A model generated the notes under the pieces. That model had not been told where the DNA came from. It was given only the letters and a program-made list of their open reading frames with translations, and ran no database searches. Shown here one piece after another: positions 1 to 7,447 of a DNA stretch of 19,506 nt. The position numbers were made by a program, and so were the translations under genes. The DNA comes from an uncultured Candidatus Competibacteraceae bacterium (GTDB lineage Bacteria > Pseudomonadota > Gammaproteobacteria > Competibacterales > Competibacteraceae). The stretch spans positions 1 through 19,506 of the forward strand of contig CALGOO010000296.1 of assembly GCA_937960715.1 (NCBI GenBank), read 5' to 3'. Numbering within the stretch: position 1 is the first letter of the stretch; every line of letters begins with the position of its first letter.

Positions 1-108
1 AAAATATACACTAACTTTGCATTTAAAACAACACGTTAGTTTTCGTATGGGTTCTCAATTCCGCATTAATTTCCGCAAACTTTTTCCAGGCATCATAGAT
101 GGAAAATA

Positions 109-291
109 CTAAATCCATAAATCGTATAGAACCCCTATATCAACTCTCCTCATTAAAACCGTATCGGCGCTGCTCTTGTAGCCGAGCAACGCCTTGATGT
201 CCAACCGTTCCGCCCCGGCGTTCAGGAGATTAGTGGCGTAGGTGTAGCGTAATTTGTGCGGTGAAATCTTCTTGTCGATGCCGGCCACCGA
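109..291 (-). pseudogene. Tyrosine recombinase (integrase) C-terminal relic
   Basis: Reading the minus strand immediately after the higA stop, the same frame continues open to a TAG at 111-109. It contains the motif PHKLRYTYATNLL, then NAGAERLDIKALLGYKSS. This matches the C-terminal catalytic block of phage/XerC-type tyrosine recombinases (HxLRHT...LL..GA....IQ.LLGHSS). The H-x-x-R box is present, but the usual His of LLGH is Tyr and the region that should carry the nucleophilic tyrosine is unrecognisable. There is no N-terminal domain and no own start, because higA occupies that space. It is a broken fragment of a mobile-element integrase and probably not expressed as an enzyme. The family call is by motif recognition only. 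Confidence 0.6.
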
Positions 292-699
292 TCAATCGAT
301 AAACGTTTTTGGACTGAGATGGAAACGTTCCGCCAGTTTTTTGATGTGCTTCAAGTTCAGCTTGCGGTGACCGTTGAGAATTTCCGACACGACGCCTTGG
401 CTGCCGATCTCCTGCTTGAAATCCGATTGCGTCAGGCCGTGTTCGTCCATCAGAAAGCGCAGCGCGGCAGCACCCATCGCCACGGGCAGCGGGTGGTGCT
501 CGGCTTCGTAGGCGCTGATCTGGTCACTGATGATATCCACCAACCCCGTCAACGGATGACGGTCATCATCGCCCACCATATCCAGCAGCGTATCCAAATG
601 GCTGATCAGCGATTCATAGTCCTTTTCATTTTCCGGGCGCTTGACGATAGGCGCGATGTATTGCCAGTGTTCGATGATAGTCTTCAATGTCGTACCCAT
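292..699 (-). CDS. higA: HigA-type antitoxin, HTH transcriptional regulator
   Basis: A 135-residue protein resembling E. coli HigA (YgjM, about 138 residues), the antitoxin of a type II toxin-antitoxin pair. The N-terminal half (about 1-70) is helical and acidic and is the likely HigB-neutralising part. Residues about 78-130 form an XRE-type helix-turn-helix (MDEHGLTQSDFKQEIG, then VVSEILNGHRKLNLKHIKKLAERF), expected to bind the operator and repress the module. The start was chosen at ATG 699 because a GGAG lies 8 bases upstream; an in-frame GTG at 708 would overlap that ribosome site. It lies downstream of higB, the toxin-first order typical of HigBA. Its stop codon is in frame with the integrase relic that follows. 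The family call is firm; activity is inferred. Confidence 0.88.
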   Translation of the reverse strand: MGTTLKTIIEHWQYIAPIVKRPENEKDYESLISHLDTLLDMVGDDDRHPLTGLVDIISDQISAYEAEHHPLPVAMGAAALRFLMDEHGLTQSDFKQEIGSQGVVSEILNGHRKLNLKHIKKLAERFHLSPKTFID

Positions 700-725
700 G
701 ATAAACACTCCGGTTTCCTTATGAA

Positions 726-758
726 GCCTGAGTCTGAGGCTCAGACTCAGGCTTTTTT
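726..758. terminator. Perfect 13-bp hairpin with T6 between higB and higA
   Basis: GCCTGAGTCTGAG at 726-738 and its exact complement at 740-752 are separated by one base, followed on the plus strand by TTTTTT (753-758). Read on the plus strand this is a textbook rho-independent terminator. higB and higA are transcribed on the minus strand, where the hairpin lies between the toxin stop (768) and the antitoxin ribosome site with no U-run after it. It could stop antisense transcription, modulate antitoxin translation in the higBA mRNA, or serve as a HigA binding site. The structure is certain; the role is inferred. Confidence 0.7.
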
Positions 759-767
759 AAAGCCTGC

Positions 768-1049
768 TTACAACCATTCCTTGTCGTAGTCGTTATGAGT
801 CAATATGCATCTGATGAAAAGTTTGTTTCTTTCAAAGTTTATGTTGGCGATCAAGCGGAGTTTGTTACCTCCGATGTTGAATACATATTTGTCATTGACT
901 TTATCGACACTGGGAAAAATCCTCCTAAGTTGGGCGAAGTTTTCAAACGTGTTGGCTTTGATGATTCTGTACCAGCCCTCCAGGGCGGTAGCTGCGTCCT
1001 TGTGCACTGCTTGGGCTTCCCAAACCCGCTTTTGACTGATCACATGCAT
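768..1049 (-). CDS. higB: HigB-type mRNA interferase toxin
   Basis: A 93-residue small basic protein of the HigB family (RelE-like fold, cleaves mRNA on the ribosome). It aligns by eye with E. coli HigB/YgjN: the start MHVISQK matches MHLITQK, KYVFNIGGNKLRLIA (residues 54-68) matches YVFNVGGNELRVVA, and the C-terminal THNDYDKEW (84-92) matches THKEYD. The ATG at 1049 was chosen because GGAGG lies 6-7 bases upstream and because homologues start there; an in-frame ATG at 1082 falls on the promoter -10 box and is unlikely. higA follows after a 68-base gap that contains the hairpin. Its base composition is AT-richer than the core genes, consistent with transfer. Confidence 0.9.
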   Translation of the reverse strand: MHVISQKRVWEAQAVHKDAATALEGWYRIIKANTFENFAQLRRIFPSVDKVNDKYVFNIGGNKLRLIANINFERNKLFIRCILTHNDYDKEWL

Positions 1050-1081
1050 CCAGACCCTCCGTCGCTTGTGCATGAGAGGCA

Positions 1082-1110
1082 ATTATATATCTCATTTCGA
1101 GATACATCAA
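1082..1110 (-). promoter_or_regulatory. higBA sigma-70 promoter with palindromic operator in the spacer
   Basis: On the minus strand there is TTGATG (1110-1105), a 17-base spacer, then a perfect TATAAT (1087-1082). This is nearly the consensus sigma-70 promoter and lies about 33 bases upstream of the higB start. The spacer is itself an inverted repeat, TATCTC-N5-GAGATA (1088-1104), placed exactly between the -35 and -10 boxes. HigA-family antitoxins repress their own promoters by binding such palindromes, so this is a strong operator candidate. The elements are directly visible; regulation by HigA is inferred. Confidence 0.8.
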
Positions 1111-1215
1111 CACTAGCGATAGCCGGGGCAGGGCAATCTCGCTATGGTCGGACTGGGCTAGCCAAGAAGCAAGCGCAACCGACAATCCTCGCTGAGAGTG
1201 GGGCGGCGCGCTACG

Positions 1216-1350
1216 AGCCATGCGGCGGATCAGGGCCAGGTTTTGGGCCGAGTGGTCGCGACGGGTACGACCGGCATCCTCGCCCAATGGCACGTCCAGC
1301 ACCGAATGGTATTGACCCTGGCTGGCGGTGAAGGCGTCCTCGATGTACGC
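1216..1350 (-). pseudogene. ISAs1-type transposase C-terminal relic
   Basis: On the minus strand the frame reads HSVLDVPLGEDAGRTRRDH followed by SAQNLALIRRMA. This resembles the C-terminal block of ISAs1-family (H-repeat-like) transposases, HWVLDVAFGEDxSRxRxxHAAENLAxLRRxA. A TAA closes the frame upstream at 1353-1351. The residues before the motif (ASQGQYHS instead of HWGIENxLHW) and after it are degraded. No terminal inverted repeats or target duplications were found. The remaining bases between higB and the PfpI-like gene (1111-1215 and 1351-1395) hold no gene that I recognise. Confidence 0.55.
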
Positions 1351-1409
1351 TTAATCGCATCTCAGTCGCGAATCCACCCACGCAAAACCTTGTTCTAAGG
1401 AGTACCGAG

Positions 1410-1991
1410 ATGAGCGCCAAACGAATCTTGATGCTGGTCGGCGATTACGTGGAAGATTACGAGGTCATGGTGCCGTTTCAGGCACTGCAAATGGTCGGAC
1501 ACACGGTCGAGGCCGTCTGCCCGGACAAACAAGCCGGCGAGCAGGTGCGCACCGCCGTGCATGATTTCGACGGCGCCCAGACCTACAGCGAGAAGCCGGG
1601 TCACAACTTCACCCTCAATGCCACCTTCGCCGAAGTCCGGGCTGAGAATTACGACGCCCTGGTGATCCCCGGCGGGCGGGCGCCGGAATACATCCGCCTC
1701 AATCCCAAGGTGATCGAAATCGTTCGCCACTTCGCCGCGACCCAAACACCCATCGCCGCCATCTGTCACGGCGCGCAGGTGCTGGCGGCGGCCAGCGTGC
1801 TCAAAGGCCGGACCTGCTCCGCGTACCCGGCGGTCGGCCCCGACGTGGAGCGCGCCGGCGGCTGCTATGCCAACATCGGCCTGGATCAGGCGCAGGTGGA
1901 CGGCAACCTGGTCACCGCGCCGGCCTGGCCGGCCCATCCCGCCTGGCTGCGCGCGTTCCTGAAGGTGCTCGGCAGCCGGATCGAACCCTGA
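1410..1991 (+). CDS. DJ-1/PfpI family protein
   Basis: A 193-residue protein of the DJ-1/PfpI superfamily (class I glutamine-amidotransferase-like fold). The nucleophile elbow AICHGAQVLAAA places the reactive cysteine at Cys119, followed by His120. The conserved acidic residue is in GDYVEDYE near residue 15, and VIPGGRAPEYIR (85-96) is the family oxyanion-hole segment. Members include deglycases, glyoxalases, proteases and chaperones for oxidative or carbonyl stress, and the sequence does not settle which this is. Full length for the family, cytoplasmic (no signal peptide). Start chosen at ATG 1410, with AAGGAG 8 bases upstream. It precedes the nuclease gene by 36 bases and may be cotranscribed with it. 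Confidence 0.9.
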   Translation: MSAKRILMLVGDYVEDYEVMVPFQALQMVGHTVEAVCPDKQAGEQVRTAVHDFDGAQTYSEKPGHNFTLNATFAEVRAENYDALVIPGGRAPEYIRLNPKVIEIVRHFAATQTPIAAICHGAQVLAAASVLKGRTCSAYPAVGPDVERAGGCYANIGLDQAQVDGNLVTAPAWPAHPAWLRAFLKVLGSRIEP

Positions 1992-2027
1992 GCCCGCGTC
2001 GGGCTTTATCTACACCTGCGCCGCCCC

Positions 2028-3281
2028 ATGCGCTTTCTGCACGCCGCCGACCTGCACCTCGACAGCCCGCTCCGGGGTCTTGACCGTTACGACGGCGCCC
2101 CGGTCGATGAAGCGCGGGGCGCGACCCGTCGCGCCTTCGACCATCTGATCGCCGCCGCGCTCGACCATCAAGTCGATTTCGTCGTCATCGCCGGCGATCT
2201 CTACGATGGCGACTGGCCCGATCACAACACCGGGCTATTTTTCATCAAGGGCGTGACCCGGTTGGCCGAAGAAGGCATCGCCGTTGTCCTGGTGCGCGGC
2301 AATCACGACGCCGCCAGCCGAATCACCAAGACGTTGCGGCTACCAAAAAATCTGCATGTGCTAACCGATTCCCGGCCCGAAACCCGGGTCTTGGCCGACC
2401 TCGGCGTCGCCTTGCACGGCCAAAGCTTCGCCACCGCCGCCGTGACCGCCGATCTGGCGGCCAGCTACCCGGACCCGATTGCCGGCTGCTTCAACCTGGG
2501 TCTGCTACACACTTCCCTCGATGGTCGCCCCGGCCATGATCCCTACGCGCCGACCACGCTCGACGTGCTGCGTGGCAAGGGTTACGACTACTGGGCGCTC
2601 GGTCACGTCCACGCCGCCGAGGTGGTGTGCCGCGAGCCGTGGGTGGTCTATCCGGGCAACACCCAGGGTCGGCACATCCGCGAAGCCGGCTCCAAGGGCT
2701 GCGCGCTGGTGACGGTCGAGGACGGGGAGATCACGCACCAGACCATCGCGCTGGATGTCATGCGCTGGGAGACCTTGACGCTCGACATCGGCGACCTGCC
2801 CGACCAGGAGGCACTGCTGGAAGCGGCCACGCTGGGTCTGCGGCAACGGCTGGCCGACGTGGGAGACCGCGTGCTGGCGGCGCGGGTTCAATTGCGGGGC
2901 GAAGGTCCCCTGCATCGCCTGCTGGCCGCGCGATCCGACACGGTGGAACAGGAACTACGCAATTTTGCCCTCCAAGCCTCGAATGGTCGGGCTTGGCTCG
3001 AAAAGATCGAGTTTCGCACCCGCCCGCCCCTCGACCTCGACCGCATCGCCAAACGTGATGACCCCGTCGGACTATTGGTGCGCGAATTACGCGAGATCGC
3101 CGCCGATCCGGCGTTGCTGCGCGCGGTGGCGGAGGAGGCGCTGAGCGACCTGTTGCGGAAACTGCCGGTGGATCTGCGCGCCGCCGCGCGCCTGGACGAG
3201 GTCGCCGACCTGAGCGACCTGCTGGGCGAAGTCGAGTCGGATTTGCTGGCGCGGCTGGCCGGGGAGGAAGGCGGCGAATGA
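2028..3281 (+). CDS. yhaO: SbcD/YhaO-like DNA repair exonuclease (metallophosphoesterase)
   Basis: A 417-residue Mre11/SbcD-type nuclease subunit, closer to Bacillus YhaO than to classical SbcD. All phosphoesterase metal motifs are visible: AADLHLDS (Asp8, His10), AGDLYDGD (Asp57), VRGNHDA (Asn92, His93), LLHTS (His161) and ALGHVHAAE (His193, His195), so the enzyme should be catalytically intact with two metal ions. The C-terminal part (about 250-417) is helical and acidic, probably a capping or partner-docking region. The start at 2028 begins exactly with the family N-terminus but has no clear Shine-Dalgarno. Its TGA overlaps the ATG of the next gene (ATGA), indicating translational coupling and complex formation with that ATPase. 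Confidence 0.88.
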   Translation: MRFLHAADLHLDSPLRGLDRYDGAPVDEARGATRRAFDHLIAAALDHQVDFVVIAGDLYDGDWPDHNTGLFFIKGVTRLAEEGIAVVLVRGNHDAASRITKTLRLPKNLHVLTDSRPETRVLADLGVALHGQSFATAAVTADLAASYPDPIAGCFNLGLLHTSLDGRPGHDPYAPTTLDVLRGKGYDYWALGHVHAAEVVCREPWVVYPGNTQGRHIREAGSKGCALVTVEDGEITHQTIALDVMRWETLTLDIGDLPDQEALLEAATLGLRQRLADVGDRVLAARVQLRGEGPLHRLLAARSDTVEQELRNFALQASNGRAWLEKIEFRTRPPLDLDRIAKRDDPVGLLVRELREIAADPALLRAVAEEALSDLLRKLPVDLRAAARLDEVADLSDLLGEVESDLLARLAGEEGGE

Positions 3282-6200
3282 AAATCGAACGCCTTTATCT
3301 GAAAGCCTACGGCGCGTTTTCGGAACGCTGTCTCGATTTCGTCGGCGGGCCAGATTTTCATGTCATCTACGGCCCCAACGAAGCCGGCAAGTCCACCACG
3401 CTGCGCGCCCTCGTCGGTCTGTTGTTTGGGATACAGGAACGCACCGCCGACAACTTCGCCCATCACCCCCGCTTGCGGGTCGGCGCTGCGCTGGCGACCG
3501 CGAGCAACGGCCGGCTGGCGGTGATGCGGCGCAAGGCGCGCAAGCAAACCCTGTTCGCGCTGGACGAAGCCAGCGGCGAGGAGCAAACCGACCGGCCGCT
3601 GGCCGAGGACACCCTGCTCCGCGTGCTTGGCGGCTTGGACGAAGGGCTGTACCGCGCCCTGTTCGGACTCGATCTCGACGGGCTGACGCGCGGCAGCGAA
3701 GCACTGCTCGAAGGCAAGGGTGAAATCGGCCAAAGCCTGTTTGCGGCGGCGGCGGGACTGGCCGACCTGCGCCAGTTGTCCGGCGCGCTCAACACCGAGG
3801 CGGACAAGCTGTTTCGCCCACAGGCCACCACCAAGCCCCTGATCAATATCGCCCTCCGGCAACTGGACGAGCAGCGCAAGCGGGCGCGCGACGCCACGGT
3901 GCGGTCTTCCGCCTGGGAACAGGCCGAGCGGCTCCAGCGCCAAACCGGCAAGAAACATGCAGACCTGCGGGCCGAATTGATGAATCTGCGCGAGGAACAA
4001 CGCCGGCTGGCCCGGGTCGTCGCGCATCTGCCGCTGGTCGCGGAACGCGCGGCGAAATTGCAGGAACTGGCCACGCTCGCCGCGGTTCCGCTGCTGCCGC
4101 CGGAAGCCAGACAACAGCGCATCGAGACCGAAGAGCGCCTGCGCGCCGCCTTGGACAATCAACGGGAAGCGCGGGCGGCGCTGGAGGAGTTACAACGCCA
4201 GCGCGCCACGCTCCAGGTGCGCGAGGCGCTGTTGACGCACGCCAGCGCCATCGAACGGCTGCACCATGGAGCCAAGGACTATCGGGGCGCGCTGGAGCGC
4301 CTGCCCCGGATCGAAGCGGAACTGGCCGCCGTGCGCCAAACGCTGGCCGCTCGGCTAGCCGAAATAGACCCGGCGCTGGTGGCGGAACTGGCGCCCGCCG
4401 AATGGCCGGAGCGGATTCGCGCGCTACTGCCTTCGCCCACGACGCGGGCGCGGGTGGAGGCGCTGATGAAGGATCACGACGTCGGGCTGATCAAGGATGA
4501 GCAACTGGAGGAGCGGGAACGGGCGTTGGTGGGGACGCTCCAGCGCCTGCGAGACGAACGGGAAGCCCAGCCACCGCCCGTGCCGTTCGACATGCTTGAA
4601 GCAGCGCGCGAGCAGGCCGCCGCGCCCGGCGATCTGGCGGGCCAGCACGCCCAGTTGGCGCGCGAAATCACCGAGTTGGCAGCCATGCTGGCCCGCGAGG
4701 CGGCGGCGCTGTGGGATGGGGCGCTCGACGAATTGATCGCGCTGCGCGTCCCGTTGCTGGCCACGGTGAACGAAATCGGCGACCGCTATCGGCAATGCGC
4801 CGAGGAAGAGCGTTCGCTCGCGGATCAGGACCGCATCCTGCAACGGGACCTTGGCGAGCGGGAGCGGGAATTGCGCGCCTTGGCCGCTGCGGGCGAGATC
4901 GTCACCCACGACCATGTTTCCCAGGCCCGGCGGCGGCGCGACGACGGCTGGTGGCGGGTTCGCCAGGCCTATGTCGACCGCACGGCTGATCCCGACCGGC
5001 TGGCGGCGGACTACGCGGCGGAGCAACCGCTGCCGGCCGCCTTTGAAGCCGCCCTGCGCGAAGCCGACCGCCTGGCCGATCTGTTGCACGCCGACGCCAA
5101 GCGGGCCGCCAACGTCGAAAGCTTGCGCCAGCGCATCGCCGCCATGCGGGAGGAACGTGCTGTCCTTGCGCAACGGTTCGCGGCGCTGGCGCTGGAACGT
5201 GGCCAACTCGACGCTCGCTGGACCGAAATCGCCCACGCGATCCATCGACCCGATCTGACGCCCGGCGCGGCGGCGGAATGGCTGCAAAAGCAGGCGCTGC
5301 TGGTCGAACGCTCCGCCCGGCTGGAAACGCTGCGGCGGGAACAGCGGGAAGTCGCGGTGGGGTTGGCCGCGACGCGCCAGGCGTTCGACCAGGCGTTGCG
5401 GGCCTGTGGTCTGCCTGGCCTGGCCGAGGACGAAGCGCTGCCAACCGCGCTCGGTCGCGCCAAAACGGCCATCGAGCAGGGCCGCCGGCTGGCGGCGGCG
5501 CGCGTCGCCTTGGAGCAGCGCAGCGCCGAAGCCGAAACCGAGTTGCGCGGCGTGGCCGAAAAACGCGCGAGCCTGGCCGGAAAGCGCGCGGCTTGGCGGG
5601 AACAGTGGCAAGCCGCGACCGCCGCGTTGCGGTTATCGTCCGCCGCATTGCCGGCCGAGGCGCGGGTTCGCCTGGACCAGTGGGATCAACTCGCCAAGAC
5701 ACTCAACACCCTGGAAACGCTCGCCAATGAGGCTTGCAAGGAGCAGAGCGCGCGATCCGCGTTTGCCGAGGCGCTGGCCAACCTGGCGCAGGCGGTGGCC
5801 GAACCTATGGAAGAGGCGGAGGCCGACCAGGTCGCTTTCACCCTGTACAACGCGCTGGGCGAGGCGCGGGACGCCGATCAGCGGCGCCAGCAACTCGACG
5901 ACGCCATCGAGCGGGAGCAACGCCGATTGAATCAGGCGGAAACCGCTGCCGCGAACCAGCGCGACCGACTGGCGGAACTGGCCCGACAAGCGAGCGTGGA
6001 AGCGCCGGATCAACTGGCGGCGGTGGAAGAGAATTCGGCCCGCAAGCGACGCTTGACCGACCGGGTGGCGGAAATCGAGGAGCAACTGGTGCGCGGCGCC
6101 GCCTGTCCGCTGGTTCAGGTGCTGGCCGAGGTCGCGGGCGTGGACCTGGCCGCCGCCAACGCTCGCCTGGACGAACTGGAAACGCGGATCCGCGAGCGGG

Positions 6201-6871
6201 AAACCGGGGTCGAAACTGCCCATGCGGCCGACCTGGACGCGCGCCGCGTCTTCGACGCCATCGACGGGGGGGATGCCGCCGCCGCCGCGCAACAGGAGGC
6301 CGAGGAGACCATCGAGCGCATCGCTCGGCAGGCCCGCGCCTATGCCCGCGCCCGACTGGCTGGCGCCATCGTGGCGCGCGTCGCGCAGGCGTACCGGGAA
6401 CGCCATCAGGGGCCGGTGCTGCGCCGCGCCAGCGAAATTTTCGCCCGGATCACGGGGGGCAGTTTCGGCGGCCTGGTGCTGGATTACGAGGACGACCGGC
6501 AGATGCTGCTCGGCCAGCGTCCGGACGGCGCGCGGCTCGAGGTGGTGGGCATGAGCCAGGGCACGCGCGACCAGTTGTTTCTGGCGCTGCGCCTGGCGGC
6601 CATCGAGGAACACCTCCAGGAACGCGAGGCGGTCCCGATCGTGATCGACGATCTGCTGGTGCAGTTCGACGACGATCGAGCCGCCGCGACGCTGGAAGTG
6701 CTCGCCGAACTGGCCCGGCGAACCCAGGTGCTGTTCTTCACCCATCACGGCCATCTGTGCGAACTGGCCGCCGCCACCCTGACGGCGAACGCCTGGCGGC
6801 GGCATGAATTGAGTGCCGATCAAGCCCAAACCGAATCCAGCCCCCGGCACCGGCCCTCGTCCAGTGGGTGA
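3278..6871 (+). CDS. yhaN: YhaN-like AAA ATPase with long coiled coil (SbcC/Rad50 analogue)
   Basis: A 1197-residue SMC/Rad50-like ATPase of the YhaN type. The N-terminal MKIERLYLKAYGAF and Walker A GPNEAGKST (32-40) form the first half of the nucleotide-binding head. Residues about 180-1050 are Glu/Arg/Ala-rich heptad-like coiled coil. The C-terminal half has the signature GMSQGTRDQLFLALRLA (from 1091), Walker B IVIDD (Asp1124, Asp1125) and a switch-like FFTHHGHL. No zinc-hook CxxC was noticed in the middle of the coil. With the upstream nuclease it should form a DNA-end-processing complex. The start overlaps the upstream stop by 4 bases. No YhaM homologue is adjacent, unlike in Bacillus. 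The closing residues are low-complexity Ser/Pro/Arg. Confidence 0.9.
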   Translation: MKIERLYLKAYGAFSERCLDFVGGPDFHVIYGPNEAGKSTTLRALVGLLFGIQERTADNFAHHPRLRVGAALATASNGRLAVMRRKARKQTLFALDEASGEEQTDRPLAEDTLLRVLGGLDEGLYRALFGLDLDGLTRGSEALLEGKGEIGQSLFAAAAGLADLRQLSGALNTEADKLFRPQATTKPLINIALRQLDEQRKRARDATVRSSAWEQAERLQRQTGKKHADLRAELMNLREEQRRLARVVAHLPLVAERAAKLQELATLAAVPLLPPEARQQRIETEERLRAALDNQREARAALEELQRQRATLQVREALLTHASAIERLHHGAKDYRGALERLPRIEAELAAVRQTLAARLAEIDPALVAELAPAEWPERIRALLPSPTTRARVEALMKDHDVGLIKDEQLEERERALVGTLQRLRDEREAQPPPVPFDMLEAAREQAAAPGDLAGQHAQLAREITELAAMLAREAAALWDGALDELIALRVPLLATVNEIGDRYRQCAEEERSLADQDRILQRDLGERERELRALAAAGEIVTHDHVSQARRRRDDGWWRVRQAYVDRTADPDRLAADYAAEQPLPAAFEAALREADRLADLLHADAKRAANVESLRQRIAAMREERAVLAQRFAALALERGQLDARWTEIAHAIHRPDLTPGAAAEWLQKQALLVERSARLETLRREQREVAVGLAATRQAFDQALRACGLPGLAEDEALPTALGRAKTAIEQGRRLAAARVALEQRSAEAETELRGVAEKRASLAGKRAAWREQWQAATAALRLSSAALPAEARVRLDQWDQLAKTLNTLETLANEACKEQSARSAFAEALANLAQAVAEPMEEAEADQVAFTLYNALGEARDADQRRQQLDDAIEREQRRLNQAETAAANQRDRLAELARQASVEAPDQLAAVEENSARKRRLTDRVAEIEEQLVRGAACPLVQVLAEVAGVDLAAANARLDELETRIRERETGVETAHAADLDARRVFDAIDGGDAAAAAQQEAEETIERIARQARAYARARLAGAIVARVAQAYRERHQGPVLRRASEIFARITGGSFGGLVLDYEDDRQMLLGQRPDGARLEVVGMSQGTRDQLFLALRLAAIEEHLQEREAVPIVIDDLLVQFDDDRAAATLEVLAELARRTQVLFFTHHGHLCELAAATLTANAWRRHELSADQAQTESSPRHRPSSSG

Positions 6872-7013
6872 AGCGCCGGGCGTGCCCGAAGTCCTCGCTA
6901 ATTCCCTAAACCCGTCAGGCAACGTTGCGTTGACGATCCCCAAGATATGGTCGTCGTCCCGGACGAGGTGCTTGTGTACCCATTAAGATGCTCTAATGAT
7001 TTCGCCCCGTATT

Positions 7014-7087
7014 GATGGGTTTCGTTTCTCAACCCATCCTACAACCCATTATTTTCGTAGGATGGGCTGAGCGTAGCGAAACCCATC
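7014..7087. repeat. GATGGGTTTCG / CGAAACCCATC intergenic inverted repeat
   Basis: The left arm at 7014-7042 starts GATGGGTTTCG and ends CAACCCATCCTAC. The right arm at 7057-7087 starts GTAGGATGGGCTGAGCG and ends CGAAACCCATC. The ends and inner segments are complementary, with a 14-base centre. From memory, the motif GTAGGATGGG...GCGAAACCCATC is a frequent dispersed intergenic repeat in many gamma- and betaproteobacteria. It sits in the gap between two convergent genes (yhaN and the DUF2892 gene), where the hairpin could act as a two-way terminator. The rest of 6872-7152 shows no gene that I can support. Confidence 0.75.
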
Positions 7088-7152
7088 GCCGTGCGGGACG
7101 ATGGGGGGGCTGAGCGCTTGCGCCCTGGCCATGAAGCCTTGCGCGCGAGCAA

Positions 7153-7365
7153 CTACGCGCCGGGCGGATTAGATGTGGAGGGGCAAGTCTTGATACCCAG
7201 CAAGGTGTAGGCCGGGCACCAGTTCATCAGCGCGGTGGCGATGGGGACGACGCCGATCCAGCCCCACCAGCCGATGATTCCAAACAGCGCCAGCAGAATC
7301 AGCAGGGCGCCGACCGCGAGGCGGATGATTTTGTCGGTCGAACCGACATTTGGGACGATGTTCAT
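7153..7365 (-). CDS. Small DUF2892 (YgaP-like) inner-membrane protein
   Basis: A 70-residue protein beginning MNIVPNVGSTDKIIRLAVGA, the hallmark of DUF2892 proteins (the membrane part of YgaP-like proteins). It has a hydrophobic stretch over about residues 12-45 (LAVGALLILLALFGIIGWW, then GWIGVVPIATALM) that likely forms two membrane helices, and ends with NWCPAYTLLGIKTC, which contains the family-typical cysteines. Start chosen at ATG 7365, with GGAGGT 8 bases upstream; a longer frame to 7422 lacks such a site. It lies 82 bases downstream of rquA on the same strand and could be cotranscribed. Its molecular role is not known to me; in YgaP the domain is attached to a rhodanese, which is absent here. 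Confidence 0.85.
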   Translation of the reverse strand: MNIVPNVGSTDKIIRLAVGALLILLALFGIIGWWGWIGVVPIATALMNWCPAYTLLGIKTCPSTSNPPGA

Positions 7366-7447
7366 TGCGGTTGACCTCCGTTGGGTAGGAAGTGGGGCTA
7401 TTATCCCCCCAGCTTGACCCACCGGGCTACCGAATTTTCGACGCCGG

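Noticed and set aside
10..40. ACTAAC...GTTAGT inverted repeat as a possible integron attC or attachment site
   Set aside because: The half-sites do not fit the attC core consensus (GTTRRRY / RYYYAAC), and a 6-bp match in AT-rich DNA is weak evidence.
795..1331. Plus-strand open frame opposite higB and the transposase relic
   Set aside because: It is the antisense shadow of higB, which has family motifs, a ribosome site and a promoter; the plus-strand product resembles nothing that I recognise.
4424..5611. Long minus-strand open frames opposite yhaN
   Set aside because: High-GC codon bias leaves the opposite frames open; yhaN has clear ATPase motifs at both ends and continuous coiled coil between them.
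6895..6990. Short minus-strand frame with HKHLVRDDDHILGIVNATL that looks protein-like
   Set aside because: It is preceded by a stop, has no ribosome site, and matches no family that I know; it could be a gene remnant but cannot be supported.
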